Source: Ulva prolifera (Eukaryota; Chlorophyta; Ulvophyceae; Ulvales; Ulvaceae). Taken from it: DNA of 64,000 nucleotides. A program made the position numbers and the translations under genes. The stretch covers positions 4,088,022 to 4,152,021 of the forward strand of contig CM041202.1 in NCBI GenBank assembly GCA_023078555.1, written 5' to 3'. The notes under the pieces are model-generated. The model saw only the letters and a program-made list of their open reading frames with translations. It made no database searches and was not told the origin of the DNA. This document shows positions 22,680 to 31,829 of the stretch, piece after piece (position 1 is the stretch's first letter; each line of letters opens with the position of its first letter).

Positions 22680-24810
22680 CAATCGGGGGAGATGTAACTG
22701 CCGCGGCGGGAGCAGCTGCCCCGCCGCGAGGTGACGCAACTGATGTTGGGGGACCCTCCCTTGACATGCCCGGGTTTGGCCAAGCTATGGCTAGCCGCCT
22801 GGGTCCAGGGGAGGAACTCATGTTCAGTTCAGGAGGCGGATTTGTCCCTAGGGGAGAGGTAAGTCCGCCCAGCTCACCTGTCGCTGGAGAGTCCATGCAT
22901 CCTGCTAAGGAGATTAGTTTGCATGATGACGCTGCTGCTGATGCCCATGGGCAGGAAGCGCAGTTTGGTCCAATTAGACAAAAATGGAACCCGCTTGTAC
23001 GCAAGCGCTTGATTCCACATGCAGATGTTGCTGCGATAGATGTTGTAGCTTGTGATGATGAGCATAGTGATGTGAATGAGCAGACAGTAGCACCAAAGGT
23101 TGCGGGCAGTTCAAGCATGGCAGCTACGGCTGACAATGCGTTGCTTGATGCAGAGGTAGCTGAGCATGTGGAACATGGCGGTGGTCAGTCAAGCCGGCGA
23201 CGTCCATCCCGCCGGGTTGCTGCTGTCATGAAGAAGAAACCTGCTGATCCAGACAATCCACCCTGGAAGGCAGCGTTGGCTGGGCCTGATAGGGAGAAGT
23301 GGATGGTAGCTCTGGAGGAAGAGGTGAACTCTTTGAGTGAGCATGGCACCTATGAATTGGTAGAATTGCCAGTAGGGGCTAAGGCCATCTCTGGTAAGTG
23401 GGTCATGAAGATTAAGAGGGGACCTACATGAGAGATCCAGCGTTACAAGGCGCGGTATGTTGCTAGAGGGTTTACCCAGGAGGAGGGTGTAGATTTCTTT
23501 GAGACGTGGGCTCCAGTAGGGAGCTATGCCACTCGTCGTGTTGTTCTGTCAATAGCTGCAGTGGAAGATTTAGAGATGAAACACGTAGACATCCGGTGTG
23601 CCTTTCTCAATGGGGTCATGAATGAGACTGTTTATGTGTAACAACCCCAGGTTATGAAAGATGGCACCAGTTGAGTGTGGAAACTGCTTAAGACCCTGTA
23701 TGGCTTGAAGCAAGCAGCACGTGAATGGCACAAGGCGCTTGCACGTCTACTGGGTGAGATGGGCTTTGTTCGCTCACACTCAGACCCTGCACTGTATGTT
23801 AGGAAACTGGTAGATGTTTCATCTTCCTATGGGTTGATGATTTGTTTATCTTCGGACGGTCCACGGGCCTGAAGGAGTTGATAGACCGAATTCTCAAAGT
23901 ATTCATCGGAAGGGACTTAGGCGATTTGTCTTGGGCATTAGGCGCCTCTATCAAGCGTGACAGGAAGAAGAGAACGATCACGTTGTCCCAAGAGCAAAAA
24001 ATTGTGAATCTGCTAGAAAAGTTTAGCATGGCAGATTGCAGACCCAGTCCGACTCCACTGGTGCCACGGCAACAGTTGAGGAGTGCGAAGGACTACCCTG
24101 ACCTTGAGGTTGCCACTCAGGCAGAGCACGCTCAGTTCATGAGTGATGTAGAGGGAATCCAGTACCTGGCTGTAGTTACGCGACCTGATATTTCTTATGC
24201 CTGTAATGCTTTGGCCAAGCATGTGGGGTGTAGCTTAAAGGAGCATTGGTCAGCGGTGCAGCATGTGCTGAGATACCTGCAGTCCACGAAGGGACTTTAA
24301 ATGGTGTTTAAGGGCTCGTCTGAGAAGAGCTGTTTGCTTGAGGGATACACTGATGCTGATTTTGCAAATGACAAGAGTTTGAAGAGCATAGGTGGCCTAC
24401 TCCTACGGGTGTATGGCAATACTGTGTTCTGGAGGTCAAAGAGACAGGCGATCACAGCCTGTGATACGACCGAGGCAGAATGGATAGCAATGAGTAGTGC
24501 AGCAAACGAGTTGATGTGGGCCAAGCAATTGTTGCTAGACTTGCATCTTCGTCCAGAAAAACTGGTGCTTTGGGGAGATAATAAAAGTGCGAGTATCCTT
24601 GCAAACAATCCAATCTCTAGTTATAGGTCCGAACATATTCGAGTGCGGCACCTACGGGTCCGAGAATTTGTAGAGGCGGATGAGATCCAAGTGCTGTGGG
24701 TAGGGACCAAAGACCAGTTAGCTGATGTCTTCACTAAGGTTTTGCCTGGACCTGCATTGAAGGACGTTCAAAAGAAGCTGCATCTGATTCAAGATCAGAA
24801 GACCTTCTAG
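22680..24810 (+). pseudogene. Element A reverse transcriptase and RNase H
   Basis: RT starts near 23,270 (EEVNSLSEHGTYELVELP ... GKWVMKIKRG). Nonsense codons are at about 23,429 (TGA), 23,639 (TAA), 23,673 (TGA) and 24,298 (TAA), with a frameshift near 23,806. The catalytic box reads FIFLWVDDLFIF, with Trp where copia elements usually have Tyr. Connection and RNase H follow: RPDISYACNALAKHVG, DADFAND, TTEAEWIAMSSAANELMWA, LWGDNKSA and HIRVRHLRVREFV. The frame ends six codons before the 3' LTR. A Ser/Pro/Glu-rich linker (22,680-23,200) precedes the RT. Confidence 0.93.
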
Positions 24811-24815
24811 GGGAG

Positions 24816-25190
24816 TGTCATAAATCAGTGTCTAGGTACACCTGCAATGCATGACGCGCAAGTCTGCGCATGGGTATGGTGGCCAAGGGCCCAACCCGTG
24901 TTATGTTAGGATAGTATGCATGAGCATACTGGGGGCGCTCCGAGAACGGCTCGCCCCGGGCCATTGTCATTGGGCCACGGTAGACATGCACGAATGGTCG
25001 CATATAGTCGTATGCGTCCAAGTCTGAAGTAACCTTTCTCTTACATCTTCCATAGGTTCCTGCACTGTCTTGCATCCAGTGCAGTATACTCCCTGATCTG
25101 TGTAGTGACCTTTCGTACGACCTGGCGGCTCTCCAGGTATAGGCACTACTAACCTCCTAATGCACACATAATAGGTTCTCGTTTATAACA
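24816..25190 (+). repeat. 3' LTR of element A
   Basis: 375 bp with the same termini as the 5' LTR, followed directly by the second GTCCA duplication. The tract AGGGGAG at 24809-24815 immediately upstream is the likely polypurine tract. Confidence 0.96.
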
Positions 25191-25195
25191 GTCCA

Positions 25196-26060
25196 GTAAC
25201 AATATGTCACGAGATATCTACATCATCCACACGTTTTCAACCGCAGCCTTAGCACAAGCAAACATTGAAATCTCCGCCCGTCCTCACGTAGACTTTTGGC
25301 CAATGACGAAACCAACCAACATGACCACACCAAGCAACCATACACCTTCAACGATACCATGTCACAATACAAACCTGAGCAGGTTAACCACACAATCTAC
25401 CGCGCAAGTCATGCATGTGAGACAGTGTGTCCCATACCTATCTGCACACCAAGGTAGGAACGAGGGGGAGAAATCCGGTACCGTGACATTGTGTAAGAAT
25501 TGGTCACAGATCTTTGCAACCGCATATATGCACACAGATAACTACGCCTGCTTCTGCATATCATATATTCTGGACTGATCAAACACAAACATGCCGGTAA
25601 CTAGCAACTTGGAGTAGATTTATGCATTTGGTCTTCTGCAAATGTTTTGCAACATCATTAGGCACAGTGTGACGAATTGTGAGATGTGTTGGACGAAGGG
25701 GTATTGTTGCGTGACGCAGTTAATCATTTGAGAATTCTCAAAATCGTGCTCAATGCTATGTTGACTTAATGATATTGATGCTATGTGATGACAATTCGGA
25801 TTGAAACCTTAGTCATATCAATAAAATAGTTGGCGAACGTGGCCCGAGACGCGATCTTACGGTATGCTTCGCGATCCCGTGTCCAAGAGGTACAGCTCCT
25901 GATTGATTCTTATCTGGCTCGAGGCCTCGGTAGAGCCCTTTGCGACCATGAGATCAGAGCACGCAAGTTGATCAGCTATTGTACACCGGAATGCGCGCAC
26001 TGCAAACATGCTTGAGCACGTAGCCTTACAGACCTGTAAACTATTCCATATAGCGGTATA
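25196..26060. other. No supported gene
   Basis: Right flank of element A up to the TIR element. The longest frame, 25,204-25,578 (+), is Thr/His-rich and has no match I know. AT content rises between 25,600 and 25,830. The last two bases (TA, 26059-26060) form the left target duplication of the next element. Confidence 0.3.
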
Positions 26061-26854
26061 CCGTACTAAATTAAACCCATCGACATCGAGGCCAGCGTTA
26101 TTGTGTACAAAATATATCTGGGGCACGACAATTCGTCCACCGTTATGCGTTACAGCTGTTTAAAAAATTTTGGAGACTCGGCGTAACAGCTGAGCGTTAC
26201 ACATGACGAAGGAGCGTGCGCAGAGCGCGCGACCTGCTGCACCAGCGGTGCAGCGCGCTGTAGCGGGGTGACACACGGCACGTGTTTGAACATCAGCACC
26301 GAAGTACATGTAAGGGACATGCTGCAGCTAGGTCACATCAGCTGATGTGTCTCTATGCCAACAATTAGCACAGTGAACTTGTTTTGTCGCCAAGCGTGAA
26401 GTTGTGTGTCTAGCAAATATGTCCGACAGTGACAGCATCGGAGATGATGCCGACGTAGACGAACGACATTACGGTGATACTCACTACGATTACGATGAGT
26501 ACGTCAACTATGATCCAGATGTTTATGCTGGAGTGTACGAGATTGGCGATAGTCAGTGCAGCATTGAACCGAGTCTGCCTAGCGACGATGGCCAGCAGAG
26601 TCGTGGTGAGGAGCAAGATGATGTCGCTCAGCATTTGCACGATAAGCGCGGGCACACACACGGAGTTGTTGTAAACGTGCTAGACGGTGAGCTGCGACAT
26701 GCAGTGGCGTTAGGTGCCCTAAGCGTTACGGGTGTACGAAATATTCCTGGAGATACGGCCAATCTGGCCACCGTTATCCGTTACAGCGAGGTGTTTCAAC
26801 GCCACTTCAGGCCTGCGTTCTGCGTTACGTGTCGATGGGTTTAATTTAGTACGG
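26061..26854 (+). mobile_element. TIR element with perfect 25-bp inverted repeats
   Basis: 794 bp. The first 25 bases (starting CCGTACTAAATTAAACCC) are an exact inverted copy of the last 25. TA dinucleotides at 26059-26060 and 26855-26856 fit a TA target duplication, as for Tc1/mariner-like elements, though piggyBac-like or other origins cannot be excluded. Internally CCACCGTTAT(G/C)CGTTACAGC occurs twice as a direct repeat (about 26,129 and 26,770). It encodes one acidic ORF and no recognisable DDE transposase. Confidence 0.85.
26419..26844 (+). CDS. Acidic ORF inside the TIR element
   Basis: About 141 residues from MSDSDSIGDD, the second in-frame ATG (the first, at 26404, adds five residues). 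The N-terminal half is very acidic and Tyr/Asp-rich (DTHYDYDEYVNYDPDVYAG). The C-terminal half is more basic and ends inside the right inverted repeat. Acidic N-termini of this kind occur in several DNA transposase families, so it could be a truncated transposase or first exon, but no catalytic motif is visible. Whether it is expressed is unknown. Confidence 0.45.
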   Translation: MSDSDSIGDDADVDERHYGDTHYDYDEYVNYDPDVYAGVYEIGDSQCSIEPSLPSDDGQQSRGEEQDDVAQHLHDKRGHTHGVVVNVLDGELRHAVALGALSVTGVRNIPGDTANLATVIRYSEVFQRHFRPAFCVTCRWV

Positions 26855-27019
26855 TACTGGTGATGTAGCAGTACATCAGGGTATATGGGTGGTCGCAAAT
26901 GTACCAGACAGCTGTACATCTCTGAGCACCCGAATGTTCCCAATATACCGCACTTTTAAATATTCCGGTATGACTCCAAAATATTCGGAACAAGATCATT
27001 TGCCCGGGGAGAGGGTATG

Positions 27020-27165
27020 CGTTGTGGGATATCCAAATCGGGGAACCAAGACGAAAATATAATATAGCCGTCAAATTCAAGAGACGATTCATCTACCAAA
27101 GGATCCGTTGCTTCAGGTGGGCCTAGGTGGTACAGCATACTACCTGGGTATGTGAGAACTAGAGG
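27020..27165 (+). repeat. Diverged LTR-E-like fragment
   Basis: Matches the first 130 bp of LTR-E (GTTGTGGGATATCCA ... CATCTACCAAAGGATCCGTT) with several differences, then GGTGGTACAGCAT in place of the tRNA-like A-box region. No B box and no target duplication are seen. Confidence 0.6.
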
Positions 27166-27624
27166 CCATGTGGTCATGGGCTAATATTTAATCATCTTTT
27201 TTGCCGGCCGCCATTTTATGTGATGTCATGAACTCCGTCCACAAACCAAGTCAAAGCTAGACAAAGCACTCAACTATGTAGCGAGAGCTACTCATGCCTC
27301 TAACAAACACCTAGTTTGTTACATGTGGCAAAGTATAGTCCTTGCCACGTCATTATGCTTACCACCTCGTGCACGCGAATTGACCGCTATGCAAATTCGA
27401 TGAGAATAGCCGGCATCTTGATAGTGCGCTTGCGAGCAGCAAGAGACACATTTTGCACACGCTTTTCCGCACGAGTGACATGTCGAAGCAAGCGTGTGAC
27501 ATCGTTTGCCATCATTTGAGTAGTGGCAACACTCGCGTCGCGCATAGCAAGGGGCTCGGGCACACGCGGTGAGGCGACCTTCGAACATGCCGATTGAGCT
27601 ATATCGAACACTCTATTCTTTCAA

Positions 27625-27795
27625 CTCATGTAGTGTAGGCAAGATTTGAACCGATGACCTCATGAGTACACACGACATGCTCTGACCACTGGGGCTCGCG
27701 TGCGGCAATGGGTCCTTGGTTAGATGACTCCTCTCTTGATTTTGTCGCCTATATAATATTCGTCTCAGATCCCTAGATATGGATATCCCACAACA
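27625..27795 (-). repeat. Partial LTR-E copy with tRNA-like segment
   Basis: Minus-strand copy beginning TGTTGTGGGATATCC at 27,795. It includes the A-box-like AGTGGTCAGAGCAT and B-box-like CGGTTCAAATC near 27,640-27,700. Beyond that the similarity to the 289-bp copies stops, so the distal half is replaced by unrelated sequence or has diverged strongly. Confidence 0.65.
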
Positions 27796-28444
27796 ATATA
27801 TGTATGACTGATGTGATCTTATTGCTGTTCACATGTATGTCTTCTGTTACCCATGTAGGCAAGCATAACGAATGGGTTTGGTATCCAAGTTGCATCCACT
27901 ATCTATTTGGTTTGTTTAGTTGCTCTGCCATACAATGGCCCGATATGTGTAAAATTGCCACACAAGTTGCGTGCACTATCAGAAAATTGCATTGGATATG
28001 TGCTGCACACTGTCAGCATCATCTTGACAGCCTTGGCTGCCGTTACATGACAACCAAGGCTGCGACCGGACACACGTGCACATGTCCCGCAAGTTAAAAT
28101 TAATCTGTAAAAAAAACCCTTAATTCGATGCAAGCGACACAGGTCCAGGCCCTTAAAAAAAACCCCTTACTGTGAAGATTTTGCACTCGAGTAAGTTGCA
28201 CCAAAAATGAGCCTTAATTAAGTGTTCTACATTAACCCTTAATTGCAAATTCGGGTGCCTTAATTTGCAGCCCTAGATCTTCCTCTCAGAAGCGGAGTCC
28301 GACCACCGCAAACGGGTCTGCGGCATCTACCCCTATTCCATGTCCGACAGCGACAGATTCTACCGTAGCAAAGATTGCCCAACCGCATGTTCCATTGCGC
28401 CATTCGCAGCCTAGCCCCAACTACCTGCCAACAACCACAAGTGC
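27796..28444. other. No supported gene
   Basis: Mixed sequence with homopolymer-rich stretches near 28,110-28,260 (runs of A followed by CCC, and TTAATT repeats). The end near 28,255-28,275 reads, on the minus strand, AGGGCTGCAAATTAAGG. That resembles the end of the TIR element at 29.4-30.6 kb, but I cannot find a partner. Confidence 0.25.
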
Positions 28445-29280
28445 TTGGTGACAGTGTATCTCGCAGATGAACTTCCGGCGCCACCACCACTACCGCCGCC
28501 GCCGTCACGGAGTGCGGCAAAAACACCAAATACGCCGGGCCCCCACACATGTAAACGGTATGATGATACCCCTCATAACATTATCTTGTGTGCTAGTCAA
28601 CGATTCAAGGTACCCGACCTTTACGTTCCCCATTTACATAAAAGGCGGCCGCATGAAGGCGCTTGTGGACACAACTTTGAATCATATCACGATTACAGTG
28701 GCTTGCATGCCGATGCCATACCACCATAACGCATCCACATCAGATGGCATCTCTGGAGGTGTTGCACAATGTCTTGATACTCTCACACTGTGCACAAGCA
28801 TAGGGCGCCAGCGTCATGATGTCACCTACATTGTGGTTTCAAGCTTACAAGCCGCAGAGTGGCATGCACCCAATCACGCGATGGTGGGTCTTGATGTGGT
28901 TGTTGTAGCTCACATGAAGCTCGAGTTTGATTATCCAACCATTCTCATCATCGTGCTTTCCTGTAAATCTGGCCTGCACAAGCACTCTCGTGTTTGGCAG
29001 CATGTCTTGCACACATCCTAAAGCAAATTGCTTCCCTTGGGTCAGCAGCTGAGTATGCATGCAACAACTGTAAATTGAAGTCCATGGTCAATCGTGTTGG
29101 GTATGGTAAGTTGCCTCAGTTTGTGGTACATGTCAAACATGCGCATGCATGTGTCGATAATTCAAAGGACATGCATGTATGTCCTACATCCAAGGAGAAA
29201 GGGTTTCTGTCCCGGCAACAGTTACCAGCACCAATTCAACAAGACGTAGTGTCCACCATTCCGCTAGGTGTTTAAGACAT
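28445..29280 (+). pseudogene. Gypsy protease/linker remnant (G2-related)
   Basis: Plus frames share blocks with the G2 protease region: KGGRMKALVDTTLNH (G2: ALVDTAANH), then WHAPNHAMVGLDVVV, then GYGKLPQFVVHVKH and CPTSKEKGFLSRQQLPAP (G2: KKGYLSEQNAPA). The order is the same, with a frameshift near 29,020. This is an old fragment of a related chromovirus; no RT follows. Confidence 0.65.
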
Positions 29281-29423
29281 GGAACAACATGCAGGCACAA
29301 GCACATGCTCAAGTAGCCAGAAACAATGGTAAGCACACACTGCCATTGGTGCTGAATATTGTTTGACTTATGCAAGATGAAACGCGCGTGGGCTTCATGA
29401 CTTCTCGATCAGAGGTGCAACTA

Positions 29424-30581
29424 CAGCTGTAAATTTAACTTTACCCCCATTTTAACGTTCTTTAAAATGCTATTTTACTTTTATTTAATTTATAATAAGT
29501 ATTTAATTTATAGTAAGTAATTTTAACGTTAAAACGATTTCGAGGCTTTAGAGGGGTCATTTTACTTTTATTTCACTTGAACGCATTTTAACTTTAAGGG
29601 TGCTTGAAAATCAAAGTTGAAGCCAAAAAGGGTTGTATTCTGATGGCTTTGACCGACGTCATAGGAAATCCATCACTAACAAAGCACGGTGGTCATGACA
29701 TACCTCGCAGCACACCTGTTGCTGGCTCCCCGTACTTAAACCCGTGTCGCTATGCGCTTGCTCATGCTGTGGGAGTCAGTTTCTGTAGCCCGTGTGCACC
29801 TGTCATTGATTTGGCAGTGAGCCACTTCTAGACATGGCACAAGACAAACGTCCTGCTGAATCTCTGCAAGAGACTGAAAGTTCCGATGAGGCAAATCTGG
29901 CTGATTCGGCAGATGCAGGTGGCTCCAATCTGCGCAGAAAGCCAGCTGCGGCTGATGTTGTGTCTCGTGGTGTTGAAAAGTTTGCCGAGCTCGAGAGAGG
30001 CTGCCATCGAAATGATGTCTGCGAAGCCCTGCCGTGCAACTGTGGAGAGGCTGTGGAATATATTTCTAGACAACTCGACCTCCAAGAGAAGGTCAATGAA
30101 AAACAGTACGCGGGCAACGGCATAGTACACCAAAATCAACCTCCATCACCTGTGCGATAATGATGCAGCTAATGACGAAATTCGATGTTTTGAACATCCG
30201 CTTGGTATTGGTGATGAAGTGTATGAGGAAGACTCTTCTGGATCTGGTGTGCCAGAACGAGGGTGCAGTAGCATGTGGCCTACAGTCTGATAGCCTAGGA
30301 GCATCTCCATCGTCGTCAAGTTGCTCAGGAGACGCAGATAATTGATAAGCGGTGCAATAGGTGTATCTAGGTGGCTGTGGACGTGTTTGTGCCGTGTTTG
30401 TGTTGTGCAATTGGCCGAAACTGCCTCCTCGACATGTTGAACAGTTTTACGGGTAAAGCAGGAAAACACTAGTTTAAAACACGTTTAAAGTAAAGAATTT
30501 TTTGGCCTATCTTACTTTTATTTTACTTAAGCTTTGTTGATTAACGTTAAATCATGCCCCCAGATGTTAAATTTACAGCCC
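29424..30581 (+). mobile_element. AT-rich TIR element (about 1.16 kb)
   Basis: The left end CAGCTGTAAATTTAAC and inverted right end GGGCTGTAAATTTAAC match over 14 of 16 bases. Weaker similarity continues through CCCCAT...TTTAACGTT. Both subterminal zones are rich in TTTTACTTTTATTT. It encloses a 108-codon ORF. I could not settle the target duplication, so ends may be off by a few bases. Superfamily unassigned. Confidence 0.6.
29834..30160 (+). CDS. Unrecognised ORF inside the AT-rich TIR element
   Basis: 108 codons from MAQDKRPAESLQETESSDE. It is hydrophilic, Ser/Glu/Ala-rich at the N-end, with four Cys in the middle (CHRNDVCEALPCNC) and Gln/Lys-rich afterwards. No known domain. It may be the remains of an element-encoded protein. 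Confidence 0.35.
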   Translation: MAQDKRPAESLQETESSDEANLADSADAGGSNLRRKPAAADVVSRGVEKFAELERGCHRNDVCEALPCNCGEAVEYISRQLDLQEKVNEKQYAGNGIVHQNQPPSPVR

Positions 30582-30900
30582 TATTCACTAGTCAAGGGCA
30601 CGCGACCGGCCGAAACTTCTGCATCAGCCGACCTAGGCAGCAACAAAGCCAGTTGTTCGAAGAAAATGACTGCAGAACGCTCAAGCGATATGCCACGATT
30701 GTCTGAAAAGTTCGCGATCGCCAGCTTCTTTATCCATGGTATGTATATCAAGGCCCGGTCAAGAAGGCTCATTGTTGGGCCTGTTCTGTTTGTGACTCTT
30801 ATAATGCTAATACAAATCACCCGAAATTTATTTGTGACACGCCCGACGGCACCTGATGGGGTCATTGGGAAACCCCGACATGCAGCAGGCTGCACATCGG

Positions 30901-31189
30901 TGTCAAGACGCTCATTAGTCTCATCGAGTGTGCACAGGGGTTAATGCGCGTGCCTGAGCTAGTAAGCATGCTGACGGTGCGTGACGACGTGGAGGGGAGC
31001 GTACCTTGCCGCCGCGTAATGTCGCGTGGCTGGAATGAAAGTGAAAATTGATCCGGTGACCTCATGAGTACACACGACATGCTCTAACCACTGGGGCTCA
31101 CCTGACGCAACGAGTCCTTTGTTAGATGACTCCTCCCTTGATTTAGTCGCCTATATTCTTGGATCCCCAGATATGGATATCCCACAACA
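30901..31189 (-). mobile_element. LTR-E copy (289 bp) with target duplication ATCGG
   Basis: TGTCAAGACG...CCCACAACA on the plus strand, flanked by ATCGG at 30896-30900 and 31190-31194. Same length as the copy at 11,944-12,232 and colinear over its whole length. The tRNA-like part, read on the minus strand, is CCAGTGGTTAGAGCAT followed by CCGGATCAATTTT, so here the B box has lost a base match (GGATCAATT). Confidence 0.9.
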
Positions 31190-31284
31190 ATCGGGGCCAA
31201 CCCGCCCAAAAAAAGGGTACGGCTTCGGTTTTCCCGACAGGAAAATACCGGCCGGCCTGTAGACCCCTGATTGCGAGTCGGAAA

Positions 31285-31825
31285 TTAGAACGTCATAGCA
31301 TGCTTTTGGAACGATAGCAGGGGATTATGTCGAACAAGAAAGTCCATGCCGAGAACGGCGTCGTACCGAGGAATGTCAACGACGAGAAAGTCTTGTTTGG
31401 CGCGAAATGCACCGAACTTGACCTCCATCGAAAGTACAACACCCACGCGTGGCCACGATTGAAACATGAGTGCCATCAGCAAGATTGGCACTGCTATGCG
31501 ACACAGGCGCATACGAAACATGATTCGCGTTCGCGAACTCGACTGACACGAAGCTATGAGTATACTACGTAGCTCCACAATCAATTAAAAAATGACAGTA
31601 CATGTGTTGCACCAGCCCCAAAACCTGGGACTTCTGACCAGGAACCTCCGCAAAACACAGAGACGGTGCACACACAAGTTCATCGTCCTCACGCAAGTGC
31701 TCGAAAGGAGCAAATTCGCGCGGGTGACCGGTCTTCGGCAACCGCCGGGACACGAAAACCAAACGTGGTTCCTCATGCCCTTCAGAATTGTGTTGTGCAT
31801 GATTATGCGCAACAGACATTCGCAT
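31285..31825 (-). pseudogene. Gypsy retropepsin remnant
   Basis: Two minus frames. The first ends YCHFLIDCGAT and a stop, carrying the aspartic protease active site D-C-G-A. The second, after a frameshift, has VKFGAFRAKQDFLVVDIP and YDAVLGMDFLVRHNP, the conserved ILG-M-D/W-L block of gypsy proteases. Neither gag nor RT of this copy is recognised. Confidence 0.8.
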
Positions 31826-31829
31826 AAGC

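Larger units (their letters stand above)
18486..25190 (+). mobile_element. Complete Ty1/copia element A (6705 bp)
   Basis: Two 375-bp LTRs (TGTCATAAAT...TTTATAACA) flank gag, protease, integrase, RT and RNase H in copia order. The whole is bracketed by the 5-bp duplication GTCCA (18481-18485 and 25191-25195). The LTRs differ at 7 of 375 positions by my count (about 98% identity), six of them transitions. A purine-rich tract AGGGGAG precedes the 3' LTR. Despite the young LTRs, pol has at least two frameshifts and five stops, so the copy cannot move itself. Confidence 0.97.
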
